Shown in pieces: positions 19,286-28,122 of a DNA stretch of 64,000 nt (position 1 is the first letter of the stretch; each line of letters opens with the position of its first letter). Source of the DNA: an uncultured SAR116 cluster alpha proteobacterium (GTDB lineage: Bacteria; Pseudomonadota; Alphaproteobacteria; Puniceispirillales; Marisalimonadaceae); the NCBI GenBank assembly GCA_902619485.1, contig CACNEF010000001.1:558001-622000 (forward strand). The letters are read 5' to 3'. The translations under genes were made by a program, and so were the position numbers. The notes under the pieces were generated by a model. It did no database searches, was not told the origin of the DNA, and was given only the letters and a program-made list of their open reading frames with translations.

Positions 19286-20698
19286 TTATTCCTCTAAAAA
19301 TCTTTTTTTAGCATTTTTAATAGCTTTTAAAACATTTTTCGGCGCTGTTCCACCATAAGATGTTCTACTTGATACAGAGTTTTTAATCTTTAAAACTTCT
19401 AATATTTTTAAATCTGCATTAGGAACAACACTTTGGATATCCACTAAACTTAAATTTTCTAAAGAAGTCTTTTTTGTTTCAGCTAACAAAACTATTTTAC
19501 CTGTTAAATTATGAGCTTCTCGGAAGGGTATTTCAAGATTTTTTACAAGGTAATCTGCTAAGTCTGTTGCAGTTGGGAAACCTTTTTGAAGTGCCTCCAT
19601 CATTGTTTCAGGAATAGGTTCTATATCTCCAATCATACCTTCCATATTTAAAATGCATAGTTCAATATTTTTAGCAGTATCAATGATTGGCTCTTTATCT
19701 TCTTGCATATCTTTGCCGTATGTCATTGGTAGCCCTTTCAGAACTGTCATTAAACTAAGTAAGTTACCAAATATTCTACCAGGTTTAGCTCTTATTAATT
19801 CAGCTGCATCTGGATTTCTTTTTTGAGGCATAATACTAGAACCAGTTGTAAAGTTTTCTGGTAATTTAACAAAATTAAACCTGTCAGACGACCAAATAAC
19901 TAATTCTTCAGCAAGCCTAGATAAATGTATAGCTATTAGCGATGATGCAGACATAAATTCAATAGCAAAATCTCTATCAGCGACAGCATCCATTGAATTT
20001 TCAGTAGGTTTGCTAAAGCCAAGTTTGTCTGCTACAAAGTGTCTATCTATTGGATGGCTAGTACCTGCTAAAGCAGCAGAACCCAAAGGTAACTCATTCA
20101 TTCTTTTTCTACAGTCAAGTAATCTTCCCCTATCTCTACCAAACATCTCCACGTAAGCTAATAGATGATGTCCAAATGTAACTGGTTGACCGACTTGAAG
20201 ATGCGTATAGCCAGGCATAAAAAGATCATGATATATTTCGGATTTTTCAATAAGTGTACGTTGCAAATTTTTCAGACTTAATTCTATTTCATCAATTTTT
20301 TTCCTAAGCCATAATTTGATATCAGTTGCGACTTGATCATTCCTTGATCTAGCAGTATGCAATTTTTTACCAGCATCTCCTATTATTTCCACTAATCTAT
20401 TTTCAATATTCATATGTATATCTTCTAGCTTAGTTGAGAAATTAAACTTTTTGTTGGATATTTCTTTTTTTATTTGTTCTAAACCAAACTTAATAGATAA
20501 AAACTCTTTTTTAGAAATAATATTTTGTTTAGATAACATTTCTGAATGTGCTATTGATCCTTCAATATCCTCGATATAAAGAATCTGATCAAATTCAATC
20601 GATGAATTAAATTCCTCCATTAACTTGTTAGGAGATGCAGAAAATCTTCCACCCCAAATTTTATTAATTTTTTGTTTATCTAAACTACTTTTTTTCAT
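19286..20698 (-). CDS. argH: Argininosuccinate lyase
   Basis: ArgH cleaves argininosuccinate to arginine and fumarate, the last step of arginine synthesis. The 470 residues are full length. It belongs to the fumarase/aspartase superfamily, with the signature GSSIMPQKRNPD near residue 287 holding the catalytic Ser. Other conserved stretches are HTARSRNDQVATD near 114 and PGYTHLQVGQPVTFGH near 160. The N-terminal WGGRF is typical. It is divergent from the TlpA-like thioredoxin gene and upstream of lptM-lysA. Confidence 0.97.
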   Translation of the reverse strand: MKKSSLDKQKINKIWGGRFSASPNKLMEEFNSSIEFDQILYIEDIEGSIAHSEMLSKQNIISKKEFLSIKFGLEQIKKEISNKKFNFSTKLEDIHMNIENRLVEIIGDAGKKLHTARSRNDQVATDIKLWLRKKIDEIELSLKNLQRTLIEKSEIYHDLFMPGYTHLQVGQPVTFGHHLLAYVEMFGRDRGRLLDCRKRMNELPLGSAALAGTSHPIDRHFVADKLGFSKPTENSMDAVADRDFAIEFMSASSLIAIHLSRLAEELVIWSSDRFNFVKLPENFTTGSSIMPQKRNPDAAELIRAKPGRIFGNLLSLMTVLKGLPMTYGKDMQEDKEPIIDTAKNIELCILNMEGMIGDIEPIPETMMEALQKGFPTATDLADYLVKNLEIPFREAHNLTGKIVLLAETKKTSLENLSLVDIQSVVPNADLKILEVLKIKNSVSSRTSYGGTAPKNVLKAIKNAKKRFLEE

Positions 20699-20751
20699 TT
20701 TATTATCTATATTAAATATTAAGAAATTAATAATCTAAAGTAATACTTAAC

Positions 20752-21285
20752 ATGCTTATATCAAATTTTAATAAAAAAATAATAATAATATTATTTCTCA
20801 CAATTTTGTCTGGGAATGCTAATGCTGTCGAATATCTAGATGAAGTAAGTAATAAACTAAAATTCCCAACTTTGGAGGTTCTGGATAATAAAGAAAAGCC
20901 TTTAATATTAAAATTTAATCAGGATTTAAAGAAAAAAGGTTATGTAATTAATTTTTGGGCTACTTGGTGTGTTCCATGTAAAGAAGAGCTACCTGATTTA
21001 AGTTTATTAAAATCCAAAATTAAAAAATACAATATAGATGTTTTTACTATATCAATAGATAAAAAAGATATTAAAGATCAACTAAAATTTTTATCTAATA
21101 ATGGTGCTTCAAATTTAGAACACTTCTTCGATAAAGAAATGAAAATTTTTAAAGCATTAAAATTGAGAGGAATTCCTACAACAATAATAGTTAATCAAAA
21201 TGGTTTCATGATTTCAAAACATGAGGGAATTTTAAAATGGGGAGAGGATGCAATAATTAATAAGATAAAAAGCTTATTTTATTAA
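20752..21285 (+). CDS. TlpA/ResA-like periplasmic thioredoxin
   Basis: A 177-residue thiol-disulfide protein. Residues 1-25 form a signal peptide or anchor with a hydrophobic core IIIILFLTILSG and an ANA cleavage-like end. The thioredoxin domain has FWATWCVPCKEELPDL near residue 68 with the CxxC pair, a central insert typical of TlpA, and the cis-Pro segment RGIPTTIIV near 143. Such proteins reduce disulfides in cytochrome c or oxidase assembly. It is divergent from argH by 53 bases, and its end overlaps etfA on the other strand by 12 bases. Confidence 0.88.
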   Translation: MLISNFNKKIIIILFLTILSGNANAVEYLDEVSNKLKFPTLEVLDNKEKPLILKFNQDLKKKGYVINFWATWCVPCKEELPDLSLLKSKIKKYNIDVFTISIDKKDIKDQLKFLSNNGASNLEHFFDKEMKIFKALKLRGIPTTIIVNQNGFMISKHEGILKWGEDAIINKIKSLFY

Positions 21286-22203
21286 TTTCTCCATTTCTGG
21301 CACAGTTTTAAATAAATCATCAGCAAGTCCATAGTCGGATACAGAAAATATAGGAGCCTCTTCGTCTTTATTTATCGCTACAATCACCTTGCTGTCTTTC
21401 ATGCCTGCTAAATGCTGTATTGCACCAGAAATCCCAGCAGCTATATATAAATTTGGGGCAACTACTTTTCCAGTTTGGCCCACTTGCCAATCGTTAGGCA
21501 CATAGCCAGCATCAACTGCTGCTCTACTTGCCCCCATTGCTGCTCCTAGTTTGTCCGCCAATTTTTCTAGAACTTGAAAGTTTTCAGCTGATCCAAGGCC
21601 TCTTCCACCTGAAACAACAATATCAGCCGCAGTTAACTCAGGTCTTTCATTTTGCGAAAGTTCTGAATTAATATATTTTGTTAATTCAGTATTTTTTTCG
21701 GCTTTAATAGATACAGCTTCAACTTGATTGTCATTCAAGGAAGCTTTTTCAAATGCAGTAGTCCTTACAGTAATAACTTTACATGAATCTTCGCTCTTAC
21801 AAGTGGCTATGGCGTTGCCAGCGTAAATTGGTCTTTTAAAAGTATTTTCATCTATTATTTCAATTATATCTGGAACAATCATAACATCTAGCAAAGCAGC
21901 TAGACGAGGAGCTGTATTTTTCCCATTAGCTGTATTTGAAAATAAAATGTGAGAATAATTTTGTGCAATAGATTTAATAAGGACTGATAAATTTTCTGCT
22001 ATTGAATTTTTATACATTTCATCATTACAATAAAGAACTTGATTGAGACCTTCAATTTTGCTTGCATTGTCAATAACTTCTTGGCAACTATGACCCACAA
22101 CTAACAAGTCAGTATCGCCAATTTGTTTGGCTGCATTTACAGTATGTAATGTAGCAGGCAAAAGTTCATGATTATTATGTTCAGCTATAGCAAGTACTTT
22201 CAT
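21274..22203 (-). CDS. etfA: Electron transfer flavoprotein alpha subunit
   Basis: EtfA with EtfB carries electrons from acyl-CoA, sarcosine and dimethylglycine dehydrogenases to ETF:quinone oxidoreductase. The protein has 309 residues. The C-terminal FAD domain holds VVSGGRGLGSAENF near residue 196, GASRAAVDAGYVPNDWQVGQ near 224 and the conserved PNLYIAAGISGAIQHLAG near 255. AAGGA precedes the ATG. It follows etfB by 19 bases, forming one operon. Confidence 0.97.
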   Translation of the reverse strand: MKVLAIAEHNNHELLPATLHTVNAAKQIGDTDLLVVGHSCQEVIDNASKIEGLNQVLYCNDEMYKNSIAENLSVLIKSIAQNYSHILFSNTANGKNTAPRLAALLDVMIVPDIIEIIDENTFKRPIYAGNAIATCKSEDSCKVITVRTTAFEKASLNDNQVEAVSIKAEKNTELTKYINSELSQNERPELTAADIVVSGGRGLGSAENFQVLEKLADKLGAAMGASRAAVDAGYVPNDWQVGQTGKVVAPNLYIAAGISGAIQHLAGMKDSKVIVAINKDEEAPIFSVSDYGLADDLFKTVPEMEKLIK

Positions 22204-22222
22204 TTTATATTCCTTTAGTTTC

Positions 22223-22972
22223 TTATATTACTTTTGATTCATTTTTTAATTTATCAACTAATTCATCTACAGTTTTTAACATAATTCCTGATTGACGTTT
22301 AGCAGGTTCTTCAACTTTTAAAATACTTAAATGTTTTTTTATTTCTATTTTTAGATCTTCAATCTTAATTTCGTTAATTGGCTTTTTCTTAGCTTTCATA
22401 ATGTTTGGAAGGCTAGCATATCTGGGTTCATTTAATCGTAAGTCAGTGCTAATAACTGCAGGTAATGAAATTTCAATATTTTCAATTCCACCGTCAACTT
22501 CGCGGCTAACCTTGGCTGTTTTTCCTGAAATTTCCACTTTGCTTGCAAAAGTAGCTTGAGGCCAATCTAATAAGGCTGCAATCATCTGTCCGGTGGCATT
22601 CATATCATCATCAATTGCTTGTTTGCCTAAGATCATTAAATCGATATTTTCTTTTTTTGCAATAGATGAAATAATTTTTGCTATGTTAAGTGGTTCAAGA
22701 TTTTCGTTGGATTCAACAAAAATCCCTGAATCTGCACCCATTGCAAGAGCATTTCTTATAGTTTCTTGAACCTGAGATGCACCGATAGATATAGCTACAA
22801 CCTCATTCGCTATTCCTTTTTCTTTTAATCTTAAAGCCTCTTCAACAGCTATCTCGTCAAAAGGGTTCATAGACATTTTAACGTTTTCTAATTCAACACC
22901 AGAATTATCATTTTTAACTCTGACTTTTACGTTATAGTCTACCACTCTTTTAACAGGTACTAAAATTTTCAA
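22223..22972 (-). CDS. etfB: Electron transfer flavoprotein beta subunit
   Basis: EtfB binds AMP and forms the ETF heterodimer with EtfA. The protein has 249 residues. [17 protein letters not shown] opens the family domain, followed by [17 protein letters not shown] near residue 36 and the signature [19 protein letters not shown] near 164. The start is TTG, supported by GAAGGGAG just upstream. The operon order on the minus strand is folD, HIG1 protein, adenosyltransferase, etfB, etfA. Confidence 0.96.
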   Translation of the reverse strand: MKILVPVKRVVDYNVKVRVKNDNSGVELENVKMSMNPFDEIAVEEALRLKEKGIANEVVAISIGASQVQETIRNALAMGADSGIFVESNENLEPLNIAKIISSIAKKENIDLMILGKQAIDDDMNATGQMIAALLDWPQATFASKVEISGKTAKVSREVDGGIENIEISLPAVISTDLRLNEPRYASLPNIMKAKKKPINEIKIEDLKIEIKKHLSILKVEEPAKRQSGIMLKTVDELVDKLKNESKVI

Positions 22973-22996
22973 ACTAAACTCCCTTCTGTAAATTAA

Positions 22997-23590
22997 TTAT
23001 TTTTGATTTAAACCTGGTATCCATAATACATCCTTTAATCCATTTTCGTTTAAAACTCTGCATAATACAAATAATAAATCAGACAATCTATTCAAGTAAA
23101 TTAAAGATTGTATATTTATATCTTCTATGCTTGAAAGTAAACTAGTGTCTCTTTCAGCTCTTCTAGCTATTGTTCTTGACTGGTGTAGCAAAGTAGAGGC
23201 TTCTGATCCACCTGGTAAAATGAAGGAATTAAGAGGTTTTAATGACTTATTATAATAGTCTATTTTATTTTCTATTTTATCAATTTGTCCATTTTTAATT
23301 CTAAGTGCTGGATACTTTTCTTTTTCTTTCGATATTGGTGTTGCTAAATCTGCACCTAAATCAAATAAATCATTTTGAATTTCTCTGATTAAATTTTTAA
23401 TTTCAATATGAAGTAAGTTTGAATTTTCTTTGTTTAAGCAAAAGTACACCATTCCCAAGGAGGAATTTAATTCATCAACTGAACCATATGCTTGTGGTCT
23501 AGGTGAGTGCTTTGGAACTCTTGTTCCATCGGTTAACCCAGTTGATCCATCGTCGCCCGTGCGTGTATAAATTTTATTTAATTTAACCAT
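22997..23590 (-). CDS. pduO: Cob(I)alamin adenosyltransferase, PduO type
   Basis: This enzyme transfers the adenosyl group of ATP to cob(I)alamin, making coenzyme B12. The 197-residue helical protein has the N-terminal ATP-binding segment YTRTGDDGSTGLTDG near residue 8, YGSVDELNSSLG near 36, RTIARRAERDT near 143, and YLNRLSDLLFVLCR near 165. The start overlaps the HIG1-protein end by eight bases. Linkage to ETF genes is common in alphaproteobacteria. Confidence 0.94.
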   Translation of the reverse strand: MVKLNKIYTRTGDDGSTGLTDGTRVPKHSPRPQAYGSVDELNSSLGMVYFCLNKENSNLLHIEIKNLIREIQNDLFDLGADLATPISKEKEKYPALRIKNGQIDKIENKIDYYNKSLKPLNSFILPGGSEASTLLHQSRTIARRAERDTSLLSSIEDINIQSLIYLNRLSDLLFVLCRVLNENGLKDVLWIPGLNQK

Positions 23591-23786
23591 TGTAATATCT
23601 CTTATAAATTAATAAGCATATAAAAATTAATATTGCTATCGCTTGAAAAATTATTCTGTATCTCATTAAAATATTGCTATGTGATTTGTTGTATTCTCCA
23701 CCTCTGGCCATTGTTATCAAGCCCCAGGCAAGAATAACAACCACTAATATCATAGAAAGAAATAAAGTAATGTTTAACCAATCCAT
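23583..23786 (-). CDS. HIG1-domain twin-transmembrane protein
   Basis: A 67-residue protein with two membrane helices, about residues 5-27 and 44-61. Between them lies the basic segment ARGGEYNKSHSN followed by MRYRIIFQAIA, which fits the RxRxxxQ core of the HIG1 (hypoxia-induced gene 1) family. Mitochondrial relatives bind cytochrome oxidase and respiratory supercomplexes, while bacterial roles are little known. Its ATG overlaps the folD stop by one base, and its end overlaps the adenosyltransferase start by eight, so translation is probably coupled. Confidence 0.83.
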   Translation of the reverse strand: MDWLNITLFLSMILVVVILAWGLITMARGGEYNKSHSNILMRYRIIFQAIAILIFICLLIYKRYYNG

Positions 23787-24706
23787 TATAAAATTCCTTC
23801 TAAGACATTAATAAAATCATTTTTTTTATTAATATAGGCGGCCTTAACAGTATTATGCATTAAGCATGCAATTGTCATTGGTCCAACTCCTCCAGGAACG
23901 GGGGTAATTTTTTTGGCAACTTTTAAAACTTTTTCAAATTTGACATCACCAACAAGTACTCTCTTATTACTAGAATTATCATTATTATTTGATTCTAATC
24001 TATTAATTCCAACATCTATTACAATCGCGCCTGGTTTAATAAATTTTTCATCAATCATTTCAGGAATACCCACCGCTACAATTAAGATGTCTGCTTTTCT
24101 AGTATGTTCTTCAATGTTTTTGCTTTTTGAATGAGTTATAGTCACTGAGCAGTCTGAAGATAGTAAGAGTGAAGCCATTGGTTTTCCAACAATGTTTGAT
24201 CTCCCAATTATAACAGCGTTTTGCCCTTTTATATCTTCAATTTCGTGCTTCAACATATAAAGACAGCCTAAGGGTGTACATGGAATAAATTTTGGGTTCC
24301 CCATGAAAAGTTTACCAAAATTTTTTGGGTGAAATCCATCAACATCTTTTAATGGACTAATGAAATTAATGATCTTTTTTTCTGAAATATGTTTTGGAAG
24401 TGGAAGCTGAACAAGAATTCCATCCACATTTTGATCTTTATTTAGTACTGAGATATGCTCTATTAGATCATCTTCTGTAATATCAGAACTAAGTAAGACT
24501 TCTTTTGATTCTATATCAATTTTTTTGGCTACTAAGATTTTATTTTTTACATATATTTTACTAGCAGGATTGTCCCCAACTAGTATGACAGTAAGGCATG
24601 GCTTACGATTAAAATTATATAAAAATTCTTTGCTTAGAGGTTGAATTTCTCCTAAAAGTTTTTGTGCATACATCTTTCCATCAATTATTTTATTTATAAT
24701 CGTCAT
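23786..24706 (-). CDS. folD: Bifunctional methylenetetrahydrofolate dehydrogenase/cyclohydrolase
   Basis: FolD interconverts 5,10-methylene-, methenyl- and 10-formyl-tetrahydrofolate. The protein has 306 residues. The catalytic region has VGDNPASKIYVKNK with the active-site Lys near residue 55, then VDGILVQLPLPKH near 98 and VDGFHPKNFG near 127. The NADP fold has IGRSNIVGKPMASLL near 168, and the C-terminal end is TPVPGGVGPMTIA near 274. The stop overlaps the ATG of the HIG1 gene. Confidence 0.96.
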   Translation of the reverse strand: MTIINKIIDGKMYAQKLLGEIQPLSKEFLYNFNRKPCLTVILVGDNPASKIYVKNKILVAKKIDIESKEVLLSSDITEDDLIEHISVLNKDQNVDGILVQLPLPKHISEKKIINFISPLKDVDGFHPKNFGKLFMGNPKFIPCTPLGCLYMLKHEIEDIKGQNAVIIGRSNIVGKPMASLLLSSDCSVTITHSKSKNIEEHTRKADILIVAVGIPEMIDEKFIKPGAIVIDVGINRLESNNNDNSSNKRVLVGDVKFEKVLKVAKKITPVPGGVGPMTIACLMHNTVKAAYINKKNDFINVLEGIL

Positions 24707-24714
24707 TAATTAAT

Positions 24715-24999
24715 TTATAATCCTAGTCTATAATCTTGAATTAAGTTTTTTAAAAAGCTCAATATAAGAATAACAATTACAGGAGATAAATCTATTCCTG
24801 AAAGTGATGGTATATACTGTCTAATTTTTCCTAATAAAGGTTCATGTAAAGATATTAATGCTCTAAAAATTGTATTTATAATTTTGTTATAGCTATTAAT
24901 CATTTGAAATTGGATTAAAAGGCTCATTATAACATATACAAATAATGTATATAAGTAGAGTGTTATAATTTCATTTATCAAGATCAAGAAAGCGTTCAT
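24715..24999 (-). CDS. YggT-family membrane protein
   Basis: A 94-residue protein with two hydrophobic hairpin halves, as in the YggT family. The middle segment ISLHEPLLGKIRQYIPSLSGIDLSPVIV is spread over the characteristic EPLL..IR..P...GiDlSP pattern. YggT proteins are implicated in osmotic tolerance, cell division and membrane protein biogenesis, without a settled activity. It precedes folD by eight bases and is divergent from ynjB. Confidence 0.85.
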   Translation of the reverse strand: MNAFLILINEIITLYLYTLFVYVIMSLLIQFQMINSYNKIINTIFRALISLHEPLLGKIRQYIPSLSGIDLSPVIVILILSFLKNLIQDYRLGL

Positions 25000-25047
25000 A
25001 ATTACATAACTATTTCTATGTTGAGTATTTTGGAGATAATAACTATC

Positions 25048-25074
25048 ATTGATATTACTATATCTAATATCAAT
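25048..25074. promoter_or_regulatory. Perfect 10-bp inverted repeat upstream of ynjB (operator candidate)
   Basis: ATTGATATTA (25048-25057) and TAATATCAAT (25065-25074) are exact reverse complements separated by seven bases. The site is in the 113-bp divergent gap between yggT and ynjB, about 40 bases before the ynjB ATG. Its size and symmetry suit a dimeric repressor operator, but an mRNA hairpin is also possible. No copy was noticed elsewhere in the window. Confidence 0.45.
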
Positions 25075-25112
25075 ATTTGTCTATTCAAGAACAAACTTTG
25101 AGGTAAATCTAA

Positions 25113-26357
25113 ATGTATTTAAAATTAGCAGATAATTTAGCTAAAATAGTTTTAAGGTGTTTTTTTATTAGTATTTTTTTTATAAACAGTACTTACACTA
25201 ATGCCACAGAAAAAAAGAATGATTGGGACATAAAAGCTAACAGTGTTTCTGGTCAAACAATTTTTTTTCATGCATGGGGGGGCGCCAAGAATATTAACTC
25301 ATATATCAAATGGGCTTCAGATGAAGTTAAGAAAAGATATAACATAACAGTTAAACACGTAAAAGTAACTGATACTGCTAATGTAGTAGCAAGAATTTTA
25401 TCAGAAAAAAATGTTAAAAAAGATAACAATGGAGCTGTCGACTTAGTATGGATTAATGGAGAAAATTTTTCAGTTATGAAGAAAAATAATATGCTTCTTT
25501 CTGAAAACTGGATTAGAGACTTACCAAATTCTAAGTATTTAGATTTTGAAAAAAACCCTAGTTTGTTAAATGATTTTGGAGTTCCCACAGAAGGTATGGA
25601 AATGCCTTGGGGAGTTTCACAATTAAATTTTTATTACGATAGTAAATACATTAAATCACCTCCAAGATCAGCATCCGAATTAAAAGATTATATAATCAGA
25701 AACAAGGGCAGGTTTACTTTTCCTCAGCCACCAGATTTTACGGGGACTAGTTTTTTAAAACAAATTTTAATTGAGTTGATAGATAATAAAAGCTTGTTGA
25801 AATCAGAGTATATTATTCATAAACATAAAGATGCTCTTAGCCCATTATGGAAATGGTTAGATGAGACAACGCCATATTTGTGGAGAGAAGGCAAAAATTA
25901 CCCCCCTAATTATTTAGCTTTAACAGAATTAGTTGCAGAAAGAGAAATTGACATTGGAATGGCCTTTAACATAGCACATGCTTCAAATGCAATTTCTGAA
26001 GGAAAGTTACCTAACACTATAAGAAGTTTCGTACATAAAGATGGAACCCTTGCTAACGTCCATTTTTTAGCAATTCCATATAACTCTGGTAAAAAAACTG
26101 CTGCTAAAATCTTTGTCAATTTCCTTATATCACCGGAAGCTCAATTAAAAAAACAAGACAAGACTTTTTGGGGTGACCCAAGTGTTATTTCAGTAGCAAG
26201 ATTAGATAAAAATTGGAAAAGTAAATTTACTTCTCTTCCAAGAGGTGTTGCAACACTTTCAAATGAAGAGTTGACAATGAAATTAGAGGAGCCACATCCA
26301 TCCTGGGTTAAAATCATAGAAGAAGGGTGGATAGAAAAATATGGCTCAAATAATTAG
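25113..26357 (+). CDS. ynjB: ABC transporter substrate-binding protein, YnjB family
   Basis: A periplasmic binding protein of 414 residues with an N-terminal signal peptide (hydrophobic core LRCFFISIFFINSTY, about residues 15-28). After QTIFFHAWGGAKNINSYI near residue 50 it follows the YnjB pattern: VDLVWINGENF near 111, PWGVSQLNFYYD near 163, and a C-terminal ALS... and GVATLSNEEL. YnjB-type importers are of unknown substrate but resemble thiamine and iron/sulfate binding proteins. It is followed eight bases later by its permease gene, with no ATPase gene nearby. GAGG lies 10 bases before the ATG. Confidence 0.85.
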   Translation: MYLKLADNLAKIVLRCFFISIFFINSTYTNATEKKNDWDIKANSVSGQTIFFHAWGGAKNINSYIKWASDEVKKRYNITVKHVKVTDTANVVARILSEKNVKKDNNGAVDLVWINGENFSVMKKNNMLLSENWIRDLPNSKYLDFEKNPSLLNDFGVPTEGMEMPWGVSQLNFYYDSKYIKSPPRSASELKDYIIRNKGRFTFPQPPDFTGTSFLKQILIELIDNKSLLKSEYIIHKHKDALSPLWKWLDETTPYLWREGKNYPPNYLALTELVAEREIDIGMAFNIAHASNAISEGKLPNTIRSFVHKDGTLANVHFLAIPYNSGKKTAAKIFVNFLISPEAQLKKQDKTFWGDPSVISVARLDKNWKSKFTSLPRGVATLSNEELTMKLEEPHPSWVKIIEEGWIEKYGSNN

Positions 26358-26364
26358 GTCATAA

Positions 26365-28050
26365 ATGGTAAATAAGTTTTGCCGGCTCCTTTCCAAAGTT
26401 TCAATAGTCTTTATTGGAATAATTATCACTTTACCTATATTATTTGGTTTATTAGGCTTTTTTTTACCATCATTTAATTATTTACCAACTTTAGGAAAAG
26501 GTGAACTTAGTTTAAATTATTTTTATATATCAATGAATATTCCAGGAATATATAAGTCAATATTATTGTCGATATTTACTGGTTTAGTTTCAACTGTTTT
26601 AGCGTTATTTTTTTCTCAAGTCATTCTTCTATATTTTTTTAAAACTAAATTTTATAATTATCTAAAAATCATCATATCACCTTTAATTGCTCTACCACAT
26701 ATTACAATGGCTATTGGTTTAATTTTTCTTTTGTCTCCAAGTGGATTATTGTTAAGGTCTGTTTCACCTTGGTTAACAGGTTTTGATAGACCTCCAAACT
26801 CTTATTTATTTCCAGATGAATATGGTTTTATTTTAATATTAGGCCTTATTTTAAAAGAAATTCCGTTCCTAATGTTGGTATCTTTATCAGCTTTGAGAGA
26901 GTTTTCTTCATCGAAATTTTTCAATATGGGCAAATCACTTCAGCATTCGAGTTTTTCTACTTGGTTTATATTAATATTTCCAATCATTTACAAAAAAATT
27001 AGACTTGTTGTATTTATAATCATTGCATTTTCGTCATCAGTGGTTGATATGTCTTTACTTTTGGCACCATCAACTCCTTCCACTTTATCAGTGCGAATTT
27101 TGCAAATCTTTCAATCTTCAGATATGGACTCATTCTTCATAGCTTCAAATTTATCTTTAATTCAATTATTTATAATTATAATTTTACTTACAGTTTGGAT
27201 TTTTTTTGAGAAAATTATTAAATTAAAATTCTTTTATATTATTTTTATAAAAATCACTTCATTTAAATTAGAGTTTTTGAAAATTACTATTTTATGTTTT
27301 AGCGTAATTTTATTTTTATTATCTTTTATGGGTATAATTTGTTCTATTTTGTGGGGATTTAGCGAAAATTGGTACTTTCCAAATTTTTTTCCAAATGATT
27401 TAAACATAGAAAATTTTTTAAATTTTTATTATCAGAATAAATCATTAATTTTAATTTCTATATTTATTCCTCTGATGGTTTCATTACTGTCCATATCGAT
27501 GATAATTTTGTGGGTTGAATTACTAGATTATTTAAACACAACAAAAACTCGATTTGAATGGATTATATTTACTCCTTTATTTATTCCTCAAATTTCTTTT
27601 TTAATTGGAATACAGAGTTTTATGATATTTTTTAATTTTAATAGTTTTTTAATACCACTTATATTTGTTCAATTATTTTATGTCATACCATATTGTTTTA
27701 TCATACTTGCACCAGCTATGAGAGAAGTTAAATCTGATTATATAAAAGTAGCTTCTAGTCTAGGAAAAAACAGAATAGTTAGGTTGTTTAAGATAAAAAT
27801 TCCACTAGTCTTACCCTCTCTTATGACTTCATTCTCTATAGGTATGATAGTTTCTTTTGCTTTGTATGTACCTGTTTATTTTATAGGAGCAGGCAGAGTT
27901 ACAACTTTGACGGTTGAGGCTCTAAACTTAGCTATGAGTGGTTCTAAACAAGACCTGGGCATTGCAACATTTTTCCAAATATTGTTTCCAACCTTATTAT
28001 TGTTCACTGTTGCTTTCATAAATAGAAAAACTGTAAAGTGGCAAATTTAA
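26365..28050 (+). CDS. ynjC: ABC transporter permease, YnjC family (two fused permease domains)
   Basis: A 561-residue integral membrane protein with about twelve helices. Two permease halves are each marked by an EAA-loop-like segment: near residue 181 (SLSALREFSSSKFFNMGKSLQHS) in the first, and near 450 (APAMREVKSDYIKVASSLG) in the second. Fusion of two permease units is typical of YnjC and ThiP. The C-terminal half ends with VYFIGAGRVTTLTVEALNLAMSG. The gene follows ynjB directly, so the two clearly form one importer. Confidence 0.85.
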   Translation: MVNKFCRLLSKVSIVFIGIIITLPILFGLLGFFLPSFNYLPTLGKGELSLNYFYISMNIPGIYKSILLSIFTGLVSTVLALFFSQVILLYFFKTKFYNYLKIIISPLIALPHITMAIGLIFLLSPSGLLLRSVSPWLTGFDRPPNSYLFPDEYGFILILGLILKEIPFLMLVSLSALREFSSSKFFNMGKSLQHSSFSTWFILIFPIIYKKIRLVVFIIIAFSSSVVDMSLLLAPSTPSTLSVRILQIFQSSDMDSFFIASNLSLIQLFIIIILLTVWIFFEKIIKLKFFYIIFIKITSFKLEFLKITILCFSVILFLLSFMGIICSILWGFSENWYFPNFFPNDLNIENFLNFYYQNKSLILISIFIPLMVSLLSISMIILWVELLDYLNTTKTRFEWIIFTPLFIPQISFLIGIQSFMIFFNFNSFLIPLIFVQLFYVIPYCFIILAPAMREVKSDYIKVASSLGKNRIVRLFKIKIPLVLPSLMTSFSIGMIVSFALYVPVYFIGAGRVTTLTVEALNLAMSGSKQDLGIATFFQILFPTLLLFTVAFINRKTVKWQI

Positions 28051-28057
28051 TTTTAAC

Positions 28058-28081
28058 TAGATTACTTGATAAGCTAATCTA
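28058..28081 (+). other. Hairpin after ynjC
   Basis: TAGATTA (28058-28064) pairs with TAATCTA (28075-28081). CTT (28065-28067) and AAG (28071-28073) extend the stem past one bulged base (28074), leaving a GAT loop. It starts shortly after the ynjC stop. The following AAATCTTTTA is a poor U-run, so it may be a weak terminator or an mRNA 3'-end stabiliser. Confidence 0.35.
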
Positions 28082-28122
28082 AATCTTTTATAGAATTTAA
28101 AACAAAAAATTAGGAGTGCATT

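Noticed and set aside
22980..23600. Cobalamin riboswitch near the adenosyltransferase gene
   Set aside because: The gene overlaps its upstream neighbour, leaving no leader, and no B12-box sequence was seen.
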